A DNA stretch of 64,000 nucleotides from Foetidibacter luteolus (GCF_009650435.1 NZ_VVIP01000056.1:1-64000), one strand, 5' to 3'; numbered from the stretch's first letter, positions 51,760 to 61,082 are shown. Translations and numbers: made by a program. The notes: generated from the letters alone by a model not told the origin.

Positions 51760-52017
51760 ATGTTAACCGTACAATCCCCCCCAATGACAGGTACTATCAT
51801 TTCTATTGATGGTGACGATTCATTTGATGAACTGGCCGCCGAGTATTTACAAGAGACCATAAAAATTATGCTGATCCCATTTGAGAAAGAGCTTCGAAAG
51901 CAGGGTGTTTCTCCCGTTGTAATTGTTGATATCCCAAATTCAAATGTAATACTTGATATTGAAGGTGCAGATCAGCAGCTTGTTCAACGTATCCGGAATG
52001 TGGTTCTTGACTTTTAA
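51760..52017 (+). CDS. Small unknown protein between moaA and moeA
   Basis: An 85-residue acidic protein (DDSFDELAAEYLQETIKIMLIPFEKEL, SPVVIVDIPNSNVILDIEG) on the plus strand inside a minus-strand cluster. The alpha/beta pattern is regular and the N-terminal half is a likely amphipathic helix. Family not recognised; it is clearly not MoaD (no C-terminal Gly-Gly) or MoaE. The next ATG, nine codons in, is an alternative start. Confidence 0.55.
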   Translation: MLTVQSPPMTGTIISIDGDDSFDELAAEYLQETIKIMLIPFEKELRKQGVSPVVIVDIPNSNVILDIEGADQQLVQRIRNVVLDF

Positions 52018-52103
52018 AGTAAATGAAATACAGCATTGAGACTCAATAATAAACAAAAGCAATGCAGCGGGCTGCTGGTATTGTTGCTGCATGAAGCGGT
52101 ACA

Positions 52104-52160
52104 GTACAAGAGTGCGACGCAACGAAAGCCAAATTGATGTTCCTGTCGCCGGGCCCATAA
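52104..52160 (+). repeat. 57-bp dispersed repeat, copy B
   Basis: GTACAAGAGTGCGACGCAA ... GCCGGGCCCATAA, 57 bp, between the small plus-strand gene and moaA, ending 10 bases from the moaA stop codon. Confidence 0.8.
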
Positions 52161-52170
52161 TTTCTTTACC

Positions 52171-53196
52171 TCAGCCACCGATGGTGGCCATGCTTTCATG
52201 CACCGGCGCATTGGTTTTTCTTTTGTTTTCAGCTTCCCATCCATCTTTTGCACGGTGATGCATGGCATACAATAAATCTGTTGATATGGCTTCATCTGTT
52301 AGGCCATTACGCATCAGCTCTTTTATATTCAGTACGCCGTTATCGTAAAGGCATGTTTTTAATATGCCTTGTGGCGTAATGCGTATGCGGTTGCAACTGC
52401 TGCAAAATGTGCGTGTATAAGCTGCTATTATTCCTACGGAACCCTGGTGGCCGGGAATGTGGTAGTTGTAAGAAGTGGAAAAAGCTTCGTCTTTTACCTT
52501 CTGGATGTTTGGGTAAGCCTGCCTGATGGTATCCAGTATTTTCAGGTAATCCCAGTTAAGTTTGCTGTAATGTGCATCGCCGCCGTTAAAAGGCATTTCT
52601 TCTATAAACCGCACACTGATGGGCTGGTCTTTTGTTAGCTGTACCAAGGGCAGGATATCCTGGGTATTTCTTCCATCCATTACCACCGCGTTAAGCTTTA
52701 CTTCCATACCGTGTTGCAGCAAGGCTTCCAGCGTTGCCATTACGTTGGGCAGTTCATCCCGTTTGGTGATGGAGAAAAAACGGTTTCTGTCGAGGGTATC
52801 AAGACTAAGATTTACAGAACTTATGCCTATCTTCTTTAATTCGGGCACCAGCGGTGCAGTTAAAACGCCATTGGTAGTAATGGTTAACTGTTGCAGGCCA
52901 TTTAACCGGGAGATGGCGGTAAGCAACTTCATCATATCCTTTCTTACAAACGGTTCGCCACCTGTTATGCGGATTTTTGTAACGCCCATGTTAATCAACA
53001 ACGAGCAAATGCGCAGCATTTCTTCGTAAGTCATCAGCTCTTTACGCGACAGCCATTCAAGCCCTTCTTCGGGCATGCAGTAAAAGCAGCGCAGGTTGCA
53101 CCGGTCTGTAACTGCCAGCCTAAGGTAATTTATCGTTCTTCCATGGTTATCTGTAAGCACTTGTTGTTTTTTTTCTAAGAAAGCTATTAGCTTCAA
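52171..53196 (-). CDS. moaA: GTP 3',8-cyclase MoaA
   Basis: A 341-residue radical SAM enzyme. The N-terminal cluster CNLRCFYC has Cys33, Cys37 and Cys40; GGEP and the TNG motif (ITTNGVL) follow; the C-terminal cluster is CSSC ... C (FCSSCNRIRITPQGILKTC). It ends with the conserved Gly-Gly needed for catalysis in MoaA. It makes the first step from GTP. The short gap (6 bases) to the XdhC-like gene upstream suggests co-transcription. Confidence 0.96.
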   Translation of the reverse strand: MKLIAFLEKKQQVLTDNHGRTINYLRLAVTDRCNLRCFYCMPEEGLEWLSRKELMTYEEMLRICSLLINMGVTKIRITGGEPFVRKDMMKLLTAISRLNGLQQLTITTNGVLTAPLVPELKKIGISSVNLSLDTLDRNRFFSITKRDELPNVMATLEALLQHGMEVKLNAVVMDGRNTQDILPLVQLTKDQPISVRFIEEMPFNGGDAHYSKLNWDYLKILDTIRQAYPNIQKVKDEAFSTSYNYHIPGHQGSVGIIAAYTRTFCSSCNRIRITPQGILKTCLYDNGVLNIKELMRNGLTDEAISTDLLYAMHHRAKDGWEAENKRKTNAPVHESMATIGG

Positions 53197-53202
53197 AAAT
53201 GT

Positions 53203-54309
53203 TTAGTTGCCATATATTGTTCCTTCCCTAAGCCTAAGGCTTGCACCCTTACGGCCAGCAAAACAGCTTCTTATTTCGGCCACAATAGAAACCGCTATTT
53301 CTTCAGGCGTGGCGGCGCCTATATCAAGCCCTGCGGGTGAGTAAATACGCTGCATGTCTGCACTGCTTACCGGCCTGTCTTGCTGCTGAAGGGTATCAAA
53401 CATTTTAACGCTGCGTTTACGCGGGCCAAGCAGGCCAATATATTTTGCATTGGTCGTAAGAACTGCCTGCAAGTTATTGAAATCTGCTTTGTAATCGTGG
53501 GCCATCAGCACAACAGCGGTATATGCGTCAATAGCAGGTTCTTCCCCACCTTTATTGTGCAGTACATGTGTTGCGGTTGTAAACAAAGCTTTATCTGCCT
53601 TGTGTATGTTGGTAACTACGGTAGTACTCCAGCCCAGTTCGCCGGCAATGCGTGCCATCGTGTGTATATCGTAATTACTGCCGTATAAAACAAGCTGGGT
53701 AACAGGTTGTACCACTTCAATAAAAATTTTAACTGTGTTGCCGCCATAGCTGTAATTGCGTGTTACAGATGCCTGGTTTTCCAGTGCATTCTTAATGTCT
53801 GTCAAAACAGTATCAGCAACCGGCGCAACAGAGAATTGTTGAAAAAAACTTTCATCGTTTTCGTACAGCAAAGCCCGCCCCAGTATGCCGTCAGTTATAT
53901 CGCCACCCGTAATAGATACAACAACCCTCGGCTTCCTGGTGCCCGTAATAGACGATAGCAGGTTTACCGGGTTGTAAACGTCTGGCTGTAACGGAGTAAA
54001 CAGTACATCAATGATGCCGTTGCAGCCAAGCCCAACGCCAATTTGTGCGCCATCATCCTGCGTGGTATCGTAGGTAATAACAGATGGTTTGTTTTGGGCA
54101 ATGGCTTTTTGCGCCCGCCTTAACGCATCACCTTCCAGGCAACCGCCGCTTATACCGCCCAGGTATGTGCCGTTATCCAGCACCAGCATCCTTGCGCCTG
54201 TGCGCCGGTAAGAAGAGCCCTCCACACGGGCCACTGTGGCCAGTGCAGCCTTTGTTTGGGTAAAATCTATGCTGTTATACGCGTTAATGATTGCTTTAAT
54301 CTCTTTCAT
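53203..54309 (-). CDS. XdhC-family Moco maturation protein
   Basis: A 368-residue XdhC/CoxI-like protein. The N-terminal XdhC domain (FTQTKAALATVARVEGSSYRRTGARMLV, LGGISGGCLEGDALRRA, GVGLGCNGIIDVLF) is followed by a Rossmann domain (LVLYGSNYDIHTMARIAGELGW, IGLLGPRKRSVKMFD). XdhC binds sulfurated Moco and inserts it into xanthine dehydrogenase-like enzymes. The target enzyme is not in the window. It heads the moaA transcript. Confidence 0.92.
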   Translation of the reverse strand: MKEIKAIINAYNSIDFTQTKAALATVARVEGSSYRRTGARMLVLDNGTYLGGISGGCLEGDALRRAQKAIAQNKPSVITYDTTQDDGAQIGVGLGCNGIIDVLFTPLQPDVYNPVNLLSSITGTRKPRVVVSITGGDITDGILGRALLYENDESFFQQFSVAPVADTVLTDIKNALENQASVTRNYSYGGNTVKIFIEVVQPVTQLVLYGSNYDIHTMARIAGELGWSTTVVTNIHKADKALFTTATHVLHNKGGEEPAIDAYTAVVLMAHDYKADFNNLQAVLTTNAKYIGLLGPRKRSVKMFDTLQQQDRPVSSADMQRIYSPAGLDIGAATPEEIAVSIVAEIRSCFAGRKGASLRLREGTIYGN

Positions 54310-54391
54310 AAATCCTTAGCTCAACTTACTTTACTTTTTGTGTAAAGCCGGGTAACAATACTATCAAAATAAACAATCAAACAGTAAAAAA

Positions 54392-55312
54392 TCAGGCAAA
54401 TAATGATTTGCGGTATTGCGCAGGGGTAAGGCCGGTATAGCGCTTAAACAATTTTAGAAAATAGTTGAGGTTATTAAACCCGCAGCTAAAACTTATTTCG
54501 GTAATTGTTCTGTCTGCCGCATGCAGCATCATCCGGGCATTTTTAATGCGTTGCTCGTTTATGTAATCTACAGGCGTTATTCCAAACTGTTGCTTAAAAC
54601 AACGAAAAAAATGAGGCTCGCTCATATAAGCTTTCTGGCTAAGGGTTTTAATGGTTATGTTATCCTGCAGGTTGCTGTTGATAAACTCAATCACATACGC
54701 CATCCTGTTGCTGGATGCGTGTTGCTTGTAATTTACCATCAGGGCCTGTTTTGCTTTTGTTTGCATCAACCTTATCAATAATTCCTGCAGTACAAGGTTG
54801 GCAAAAAAATCTTTGGCCTGGTTGTTTTCGGTAAAAATAAATACCAGCCTTGCCAGTAACTGGTTAATTATTTTATCGTTGCTGCAAACGTAATCTTCAC
54901 CATTGTAGTTCCAACCGGTTGCGGTATCTGCCAGCGGTGCTTTGTCATTTAACCGGCCGCAAAAAGCCGATACCGTTTCTGGCGCAACAGCCAGTGTTAA
55001 GCACTGCGTAGGCGTACCGGCGCCTGCTTCCGGAAAATCTATAAAACAGGTTTTTTTAGGGGGTAGCACCAGGCTTTGGCCGGGCAAAAATTCAAATGCC
55101 GGCTTATCGTTTATGTGCATTATTTTTTTGCCGCTAATCATACCTGCCAGTACGGGTATGTCAAATTGTAATGCCACGTTCCAGGCTGGGTGCAACGTTT
55201 CGTAAATGCTCAGTTCCGCATTGTCAAGCGTGTAAGCCGTACGGTTTTCCACTTCCTGTTCAAGCCTGCGGGTTTGCAGGTGCGTGGCTATGTTGTAAAC
55301 TGGTTTTTTCAT
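54392..55312 (-). CDS. AraC-family regulator
   Basis: A 306-residue regulator with an AraC N-terminal effector domain (residues 1-190) and the C-terminal double helix-turn-helix: NITIKTLSQKAYMSEPHFFRCFKQQFG and RTITEISFSCGFNNLNYFLKLFKRYTGLTPAQYR. ATG 55312 is used; a TTG 33 bases upstream is less likely. It is transcribed toward the Moco cluster, ending 82 bases from the XdhC gene. Targets unknown. Confidence 0.92.
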   Translation of the reverse strand: MKKPVYNIATHLQTRRLEQEVENRTAYTLDNAELSIYETLHPAWNVALQFDIPVLAGMISGKKIMHINDKPAFEFLPGQSLVLPPKKTCFIDFPEAGAGTPTQCLTLAVAPETVSAFCGRLNDKAPLADTATGWNYNGEDYVCSNDKIINQLLARLVFIFTENNQAKDFFANLVLQELLIRLMQTKAKQALMVNYKQHASSNRMAYVIEFINSNLQDNITIKTLSQKAYMSEPHFFRCFKQQFGITPVDYINEQRIKNARMMLHAADRTITEISFSCGFNNLNYFLKLFKRYTGLTPAQYRKSLFA

Positions 55313-55505
55313 GTGCAGCAAGCTGATTTGTTGTAAGTTAAACAAATTCGGCTTTAGAGTAGGTTTTTACAACAGCCATTTGGATACCAGCGCCCGGTTT
55401 TTTATGGCATCGTCCCTTGCGTCGCAATCCTTTCATCGTTCAATTCTTTGGGCTGCTTTTCAGCCCCGGATAGTTGGAAAAAAGGTTAGCCCTTTATTAA
55501 ACAAA

Positions 55506-55530
55506 AAACCGGGAAGCGTAGCCCCGGTTT
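55506..55530 (-). terminator. Rho-independent terminator after the dioxygenase gene
   Basis: An 8-bp stem AAACCGGG / CCCGGTTT with a 9-base loop; on the minus strand it runs into TTTTTTGTTT, downstream of the gene ending at 55567. Confidence 0.7.
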
Positions 55531-55566
55531 ATGTTTTCAACATCATTGATTAAAATATAGTAAACT

Positions 55567-56427
55567 TTACGCTTTCACTTCCACCTCTTTCTCCCAACCG
55601 GTTTCTTTTAAAGCCGGGTCGTTTTCTTTCTTTAAAAAGTCGGCGTTTGAAAGGGACTCGGCCTTGCGGTTAAGGATAGCATCATTGGGCACTACTTCAA
55701 CCGGCACTTTCCATGCTGTAGAAGTTTCGTTATAGGCAATGTTAGATTGCGAGCAGTAGCAGGATATAATTGACCACCTGGGATGGTCAGAAAGATTGGC
55801 TTCTGAACGGTGCAAAAGATTGGGGTGAAATATAAGTGCATCGCCGGCATTCAGTTCACAATAAACCAGGTCCATGGTTTTAAGGCAGTTATTTACCATT
55901 ATCATGTCGGCGCCAACCTGTTCGCCTGCAAAGCCATGATTAACCCTTCCTAATTTATGCGAACCTTTTATTACCTGCAGGCATCCATTGGCTTTGTTGG
56001 CCGGTGTAAGGGCAATCATCACGCTTGTCATCTGTTCAGGAAACATAAATTGGTTTTTGTACCAATAACCATAATCCTGGTGCCACTCCCAGGCGCCGCC
56101 CACCTTCGGTTCTTTTTGCATCAGTTTTGAGTGAAAGTGGCATACAGGTGCCTCGCTGTCCAGCACCTGGGCAACGCTTACTACCATTCTTTCGCTGCGG
56201 GTAAGGTAGCCAAACACATCGTTGCCCGGTGTAAACCATAATGACAGCCGTGTTTTTTTACCGCTCTGGTCATTCAGGTCTAAGGCATTTTTACTCATAG
56301 CACTATCTTCCAGGGCGGTGCCATAAAGGCGATCAATTTCCTCCTGGCTGCAAAAATTACGGATTACTACGTAGCCGTCTTTGTGGTAAGCCTGCACCTC
56401 TTCAGGTGAAAGTTGTTCAAATGGCAT
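55567..56427 (-). CDS. Phytanoyl-CoA dioxygenase-family Fe(II)/2OG oxygenase
   Basis: A 286-residue PhyH-like enzyme. Iron ligands H116-x-D118 lie in WEWHQDYG and H206 in LLHRSE; R217 (HPRWS) would bind 2-oxoglutarate. The surrounding beta-helix core is complete. Such enzymes hydroxylate small organic substrates in bacteria; the substrate is not evident. A divergent AraC gene 129 bases away is a likely regulator, and the terminator after it closes the unit. Confidence 0.9.
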   Translation of the reverse strand: MPFEQLSPEEVQAYHKDGYVVIRNFCSQEEIDRLYGTALEDSAMSKNALDLNDQSGKKTRLSLWFTPGNDVFGYLTRSERMVVSVAQVLDSEAPVCHFHSKLMQKEPKVGGAWEWHQDYGYWYKNQFMFPEQMTSVMIALTPANKANGCLQVIKGSHKLGRVNHGFAGEQVGADMIMVNNCLKTMDLVYCELNAGDALIFHPNLLHRSEANLSDHPRWSIISCYCSQSNIAYNETSTAWKVPVEVVPNDAILNRKAESLSNADFLKKENDPALKETGWEKEVEVKA

Positions 56428-56555
56428 AACTTATTTTTTGAGGTAAAGTTACCCTGCCGGTAAGGACATAGGCTACATGCAAAATGGTTAAAACTGGTAC
56501 TTTTGTATCATTTTAAACCTGTTAGCTGTTAAATTGCGGGCATAAAAGTGGAAGT

Positions 56556-57425
56556 ATGAAACCTGTGCTTGAACATTTACCGCTGCAACGTGAAGAATCG
56601 TTTGTGGTAAAGCACTTTAGTTACAGCTATTATCCGACGCCCTGGCATTTTCACCCTGAGTATGAGCTGGTATTGGTAACAGAAAGTACAGGCAAGCGTT
56701 TTATAGGTGACAATATCAGTGACTTTAAGCAGGGTAACCTGGCTTTCTTAGGTCCCAACCTGCCGCACCTGTACCGTAACGACACCCCTTATTATCAGCC
56801 CAAAAGCAAGCTAAAGGCACGTTCTATAGTAGTGCATTTCCGGGAAAGCTCTTTTGGCGAAAATTTTCTGTTGCTGCCGGAAACACGCAAGCTTAAAACA
56901 CTGTTTGATAAATCTGCCCGTGGGCTGGAAATTACCGGCGCCCTTAACAAAAGTATCAGCATTAAAATGCATGAGCTTTGCGAACTGCAAGGGTTTTCAA
57001 GATGGTTGAAGCTGCTGGATATCCTGCACGAAATGGCAGGCAGCAAACAATGCAATTACATATCCAATACTACGGTAACCGGCCTTAATGAAACAGAAAC
57101 AGAAAGGCTTAGTAAGATTTTTGAATTTGTGATGCAACATTTTAAAAGAGAAATACTTGTTGCTGAGGCGGCCGCCATGGTAAACCTGGCAGAAAACTCA
57201 TTCAGCCGCTATTTTAGCCAACGCACAAGAAAAACCTTTACAGGTTTTGTAAACGAGGTAAGGCTTAACCATGCCTGCAAGCTGCTTATAGAAAATGATA
57301 TGAGCGTAAGCGAAATTTGTTTTGAATGCGGCTTTAACAACCTCTCCAACTTTAACAGGCAGTTTCTTGCCTTGTATGGCATAAGCCCGCTTGCTTACAG
57401 AAAGCAGTATTGGAATAAATTGTAG
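56556..57425 (+). CDS. AraC-family regulator with cupin domain
   Basis: A 289-residue regulator: N-terminal cupin (HFSYSYYPTPWHFHPEYELVL, QGNLAFLGPNLPHLYRND) followed by the AraC helix-turn-helix pair (ILVAEAAAMVNLAENSFSRYFSQRTRKTF and MSVSEICFECGFNNLSNFNRQF). Cupin-AraC proteins usually sense a sugar or small metabolite. Divergent from the dioxygenase gene, so autoregulation and control of that gene are likely. Confidence 0.93.
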   Translation: MKPVLEHLPLQREESFVVKHFSYSYYPTPWHFHPEYELVLVTESTGKRFIGDNISDFKQGNLAFLGPNLPHLYRNDTPYYQPKSKLKARSIVVHFRESSFGENFLLLPETRKLKTLFDKSARGLEITGALNKSISIKMHELCELQGFSRWLKLLDILHEMAGSKQCNYISNTTVTGLNETETERLSKIFEFVMQHFKREILVAEAAAMVNLAENSFSRYFSQRTRKTFTGFVNEVRLNHACKLLIENDMSVSEICFECGFNNLSNFNRQFLALYGISPLAYRKQYWNKL

Positions 57426-58285
57426 AATAGGATTAGGTAAAATAAGCGTAAGGGCTTAGTATACCCCGGATGGGCATTTTGCAGGTAAAAGAGCGATCTG
57501 CGTTCTGGTATGTTCCGAAGAACATGTTGTGTCCATCCACACAGGCACAAAGCGTTCCGCTGGAACGCGGGTAGCATCTTAAATGTTTTCTACCCACAAA
57601 GTGTTCCGCAGGAACACAGACTGCGTAGTAAGCTTATTTTACTTAATCAGATGATAGTATGTTAGCCGGTTGGAGGCAGATGTTTATATCCTGCCTTTTA
57701 TGATATTTCTTCTGCCATCCTCATCTTTAAAAAATATCACAGGCTGTCGGCAACCAATCAACAGACCGGTAACCTGCAACCTGTAACCAGTAACGTGCTT
57801 TCGGGTTGCGGTCCTTTCCAAAGCTCCGTAGGAGCGATATGTTAGTAGCAGGCAAATCGTCACGGCCTGTTTGCAAAGCCTCGTAGAGGCGATATGTTGC
57901 TTAGGCTGTAGCACCCCGTGTTGTCTGCATAGTCATTCCGCGAGGCTATCAACCCGCCTGACATATCGCACCTACGGCGCTCTTTGCAAATCGTCTTTTT
58001 TCTTATCTACTAACATACCGCCCCGATGGGGCTTGACTGTTCAATGTTCATTCGTTCAAGGTTTAATGTTAGCAGCGGGTGTTTATTTTATACGTACTTT
58101 ATCAACTAAACACACCATCAGGTTTTTACCATCAACAGACCGGTAACCTGCAACTTGTAACCGGTAACTGTCTTTCGGGTGAGGGATTGAAGCGGATACC
58201 CCGGTGAAGGTCTTGTGCGGTGGCTCTGTGCCGGAGTATGAGCGGAAAGCCCGACCCCTTGCGATAGCTTGGGGGCACCCCCTAA
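57426..58285. repeat. 860-bp intergenic region filled with palindromic repeats
   Basis: No convincing gene. Three GTTCC/GGAAC hairpins occur at 57512-57523, 57552-57568 and 57601-57617. Four hairpins with a following GRTATGT tail occur at 57823-57845, 57878-57900, about 57960-57980 (inverted) and about 58008-58030 (inverted). A direct repeat beginning ATCAACAGACCGGTAACC occurs at 57757-57807 and 58131-58180. The last 110 bp (58177-58283) has GAGCGGAAAGCCCG-type REP sequence. Confidence 0.75.
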
Positions 58286-58936
58286 TTATGCTTTACCGGT
58301 GTACTGCTTTATTTTGGCAACATATTGTTCAAATAAATTTCTAAGCGCGGGCCAGTCACTGTTTTCAATCAGGTCTTTAGGAAAAAGGCTTGTGGCCAGT
58401 CCCAGGGCTTTAGCGCCAGCCTGCAAAAAGTCTGTGCAGTTATTTAGGTTAATGCCGCCGGTGGGCAAAAGCTTAATATTGTTAAGCGGTGCAAGCACTT
58501 CTTTTACATAATCAATGCCCAGTTTTGATGCTGGAAAAACCTTTACCATATTGGCGCCCAGGCTCCATGCTTTGTATATTTCCGTAGGCGTATAAGCCCC
58601 GGGAAATACGGGTATGTTCTGGCTAACGCAGGCTTTAATTACATCTTCGTTTACAATGGGCGTAACAATAAATTGTGCACCTGCCGCCAGCGCATCATCC
58701 AAATCCTGCAGGGTAAGCACTGTGCCTGCGCCAATATTAAGTGTATCGCTGTATTTATTGCTAAGGCTGGCAATGGCAGAAGTAGCCCAGGGTGTGTTCA
58801 TCGTTACCTCGAGGGTGGTTAAACCAGCCGCAGCGAATTGCTCAGTAATTTGGTGCATAATGTCTTCGGGCACATTGCGCATAATACCTATAACCGGCAC
58901 ACTGTCCAGCATTTGCCATGAAAATCGTTTGCTCAT
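58286..58936 (-). CDS. dgoA: KDPG/KHG-family aldolase (DgoA-like)
   Basis: A 216-residue class I aldolase. E43 in TLEVTMNT, IGAGTVL, FIVTPI, PVFPGAYTPTE, Schiff-base K132 in MVKVFPAS and LLPTGGINL are in family order. It cleaves 2-keto-3-deoxy-6-phosphosugar acids to pyruvate and glyceraldehyde 3-phosphate. It is 4 bases after a DgoK-type kinase, so 2-keto-3-deoxy-6-phosphogalactonate is the probable substrate; KDPG is possible. Confidence 0.92.
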   Translation of the reverse strand: MSKRFSWQMLDSVPVIGIMRNVPEDIMHQITEQFAAAGLTTLEVTMNTPWATSAIASLSNKYSDTLNIGAGTVLTLQDLDDALAAGAQFIVTPIVNEDVIKACVSQNIPVFPGAYTPTEIYKAWSLGANMVKVFPASKLGIDYVKEVLAPLNNIKLLPTGGINLNNCTDFLQAGAKALGLATSLFPKDLIENSDWPALRNLFEQYVAKIKQYTGKA

Positions 58937-58940
58937 CTGG

Positions 58941-59906
58941 TTAACATTTTTTTTCGCATAAAATACGCAACTGGCCTTTTATAACCGCGTCGTCGGCATT
59001 TTCCACAGCCAGTGTTGTTGTATGGCCTGGCGGCAACAGTATATCAAACGCTGTTTGATAATATTGCTGCACTTTGCCCGAAGCCGCCAAAGTTATATGC
59101 GGCGGCATTGTTTGCAAAAGGCTTTTTAGTTCTGTACCCAGCAGCAGGCCGCTTAGGTAAAAATAGTTTTGCTGTTTGCTGGTTTTGTTAAGCAGCAGGT
59201 TGGTGCGCAGCATAAAGCATTGATGCAAAAGGTTGGCAGTAACACTGTCTGCTATGCCTTCGGCAAAACTGTTGTGGTTTTGCGGTTCGTTAATATCTCC
59301 TGTATCTTCGAGCGAAGCAGCCAGGATGCTTTTTTTAGAAAGCAGTTCAAAAAATTCCCCGGTCATGTATGTGGTAATATCGGTAACCTTTCCATCCTGT
59401 ACGGTAATATGTTTGCTGTGTGTGCCCGGCAATACAAAAACACTGTTGGCTGTATTGTAAAAAATGCCGGCCAGTTGTGTTTCTTCGCCACGCATCACAT
59501 CATTTCCTGTTTTGGCGCCGGATATTATCAGCAGGTCGTGCGGAAAGTTGTCACCAGGTGCAATCAGCTCGCTGTTAAGGTCACGCCCGTCAGCAAAAAA
59601 AGGCACGCTGGTATAAGGCAACTCTTTCATGCCTATGCTGGATGATGCCATGCCCGACAGCACTACCGGCAACCCCGCCAGCGAAACCTTTAACTTTTCT
59701 TCCAGTTGCTTAATATGCTGCTGTATAACATCCAGGTAAAAGCCTTGCCTGTTTTGCCCGCTTTGCTGCCAAAGGTTATAAGTGGCAGATATGCCCTGCG
59801 GCGCTGTTTGTTCAGCTAAAGTGCTAATGGTGCAGGCTTCAATAAGCCTTAGCCTGAAGTTGGAAGTGCCCCAATCGCAGCTAAGGAATTTTTCAATGGT
59901 TTGCAT
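58941..59906 (-). CDS. dgoK: 2-dehydro-3-deoxygalactonokinase (DgoK-like)
   Basis: A 321-residue kinase of the DgoK family: LSCDWGTSNFRLRLIE (phosphate-1 loop), VVLSGMASSSIGMKELPY, IISGAKTGNDVMRGEETQLAGI, FVLPGTHSKHITV. It phosphorylates 2-keto-3-deoxy sugar acids before the aldolase. ATG 59906 is used; an in-frame upstream extension has no DgoK similarity. It is first in a two-gene operon of the De Ley-Doudoroff type. Confidence 0.92.
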   Translation of the reverse strand: MQTIEKFLSCDWGTSNFRLRLIEACTISTLAEQTAPQGISATYNLWQQSGQNRQGFYLDVIQQHIKQLEEKLKVSLAGLPVVLSGMASSSIGMKELPYTSVPFFADGRDLNSELIAPGDNFPHDLLIISGAKTGNDVMRGEETQLAGIFYNTANSVFVLPGTHSKHITVQDGKVTDITTYMTGEFFELLSKKSILAASLEDTGDINEPQNHNSFAEGIADSVTANLLHQCFMLRTNLLLNKTSKQQNYFYLSGLLLGTELKSLLQTMPPHITLAASGKVQQYYQTAFDILLPPGHTTTLAVENADDAVIKGQLRILCEKKC

Positions 59907-60033
59907 TATGGTTATCCATGCTTTAAAGCTGGTAAGATAATGATAATTGCCGCAATGGTTTTTGCCATTTTTTCCTGCTTCTTGCGGGTAGTTGGGTAAA
60001 TACGATATGTTTGCGGCCACCAAAACGCTTACA

Positions 60034-60864
60034 ATGAGAAACCTTATTATGCTGTGCTGTTTATTTACCTGCGCATGCAGTGCGCAGCAAAAGAACAATC
60101 TTACGTTTACCCAACTGTTTAATGGCAAAGACCTGAATGACTGGGTTATTAAAATAAAAGACCACCCGCTTAATGAAAATTTTGCCAACACCTTTCGTGT
60201 AGAAGACAGTGTTTTAAAAGTACGCTACGATGGTTACGATGACTTTAAAGAGCAGTATGGCCATATCTACTACAAACAAAAATTCTCCGCCTACCTGCTT
60301 GTGGTAGAATACCGTTTTACCGGTGAACAGGCTAAGAACGGCCCCGGTTGGGCTATACGTAACAGCGGCGCTATGCTGCATTGCCAGGACCCGGCAACCA
60401 TTGCGCTGGAGCAGGATTTTCCCATTTCGCTGGAAGAGCAGTTCCTGGGTGGCAACGGAACGGATGAACGCCAAACGGCCAACCTGTGCACACCGGGTAC
60501 CAATGTAATTTTAAACCAGCAGTTTTTTACACCGCATTGTGTAACCTCATCATCAAAAACTTTTCATGGCGATCAGTGGGTGCACGTGGAGGCGCTGGTG
60601 CTGGGCGATTCCATCATTAAGCATATAGTAAACACAGATACCGTACTGGTGTATGAAAAACCGCAATACGATGGCCGCGACCCCTGGGTTAAAAAATTGG
60701 GCCTGCCGGATGCCGGCCTTATTAAAGAGGGCTACATATCCCTGCAAAGCGAAAGCCACCCGGTGGAGTTTAGAAAAGCGGAGTTGTTTAACCTGGCCCC
60801 ATATATGGCCGATAAGCAAAAGCTGGCGGCAATACTCAAGGAGTTGCAAAACCGAAAAAAGTAG
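60034..60864 (+). CDS. DUF1080 (3-keto-disaccharide hydrolase-type) secreted protein
   Basis: A 276-residue protein with a signal peptide or lipobox (LFTCACSAQQ), then the DUF1080 jelly-roll: FTQLFNGKDLNDWVIK, YKQKFSAYLLVVEYRF, GWAIRNSGAMLHCQDP, FPISLEEQFLGGNG, WVHVEALVLGDSI, GYISLQSESHPVEFRKAEL. The family includes periplasmic glycoside hydrolases. ATG 60034 gives a good signal peptide; an earlier in-frame ATG at 60007 is possible. It faces away from the sugar-acid operon and may act with it. Confidence 0.85.
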   Translation: MRNLIMLCCLFTCACSAQQKNNLTFTQLFNGKDLNDWVIKIKDHPLNENFANTFRVEDSVLKVRYDGYDDFKEQYGHIYYKQKFSAYLLVVEYRFTGEQAKNGPGWAIRNSGAMLHCQDPATIALEQDFPISLEEQFLGGNGTDERQTANLCTPGTNVILNQQFFTPHCVTSSSKTFHGDQWVHVEALVLGDSIIKHIVNTDTVLVYEKPQYDGRDPWVKKLGLPDAGLIKEGYISLQSESHPVEFRKAELFNLAPYMADKQKLAAILKELQNRKK

Positions 60865-61051
60865 CGATGAATTTTCTCATTTTGAAACGGCTATATTTCT
60901 AATAACTGGAATAAATCTAAGCCGGGTCTTCATAACCCCTTGGTTATTAATGCTTCTTCTTTTGGCATGTTTAGTGAATAATATATAATACCACTGTAAC
61001 CCCTAAATTTTATTCCTCACCTTATTTCTTCAGCCCGTTAATAACCCTTAG

Positions 61052-61082
61052 AATCCCGCTTTTAAAGGCGGGATTTTTTTCT
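61052..61082 (+). terminator. Rho-independent terminator
   Basis: A perfect 8-bp stem AATCCCGC / GCGGGATT with an 8-base loop and an uninterrupted T-run. It lies in the 313-bp gap after the DUF1080 gene; the rest of that gap is AT-rich and shows nothing else clear. Confidence 0.85.

Noticed and set aside
57823..58030. Possible CRISPR array from regularly spaced hairpins
   Set aside because: Repeats differ in sequence, occur in both orientations, spacing is irregular and no cas genes are present.
57871..58146. 91-residue ORF in the repeat region
   Set aside because: It is made of palindromic repeats read through, with no protein-like pattern.
58941..60191. Long form of DgoK with an N-terminal extension
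   Set aside because: The extra 95 residues have no family similarity and run over the intergenic region and the start of the divergent DUF1080 gene.
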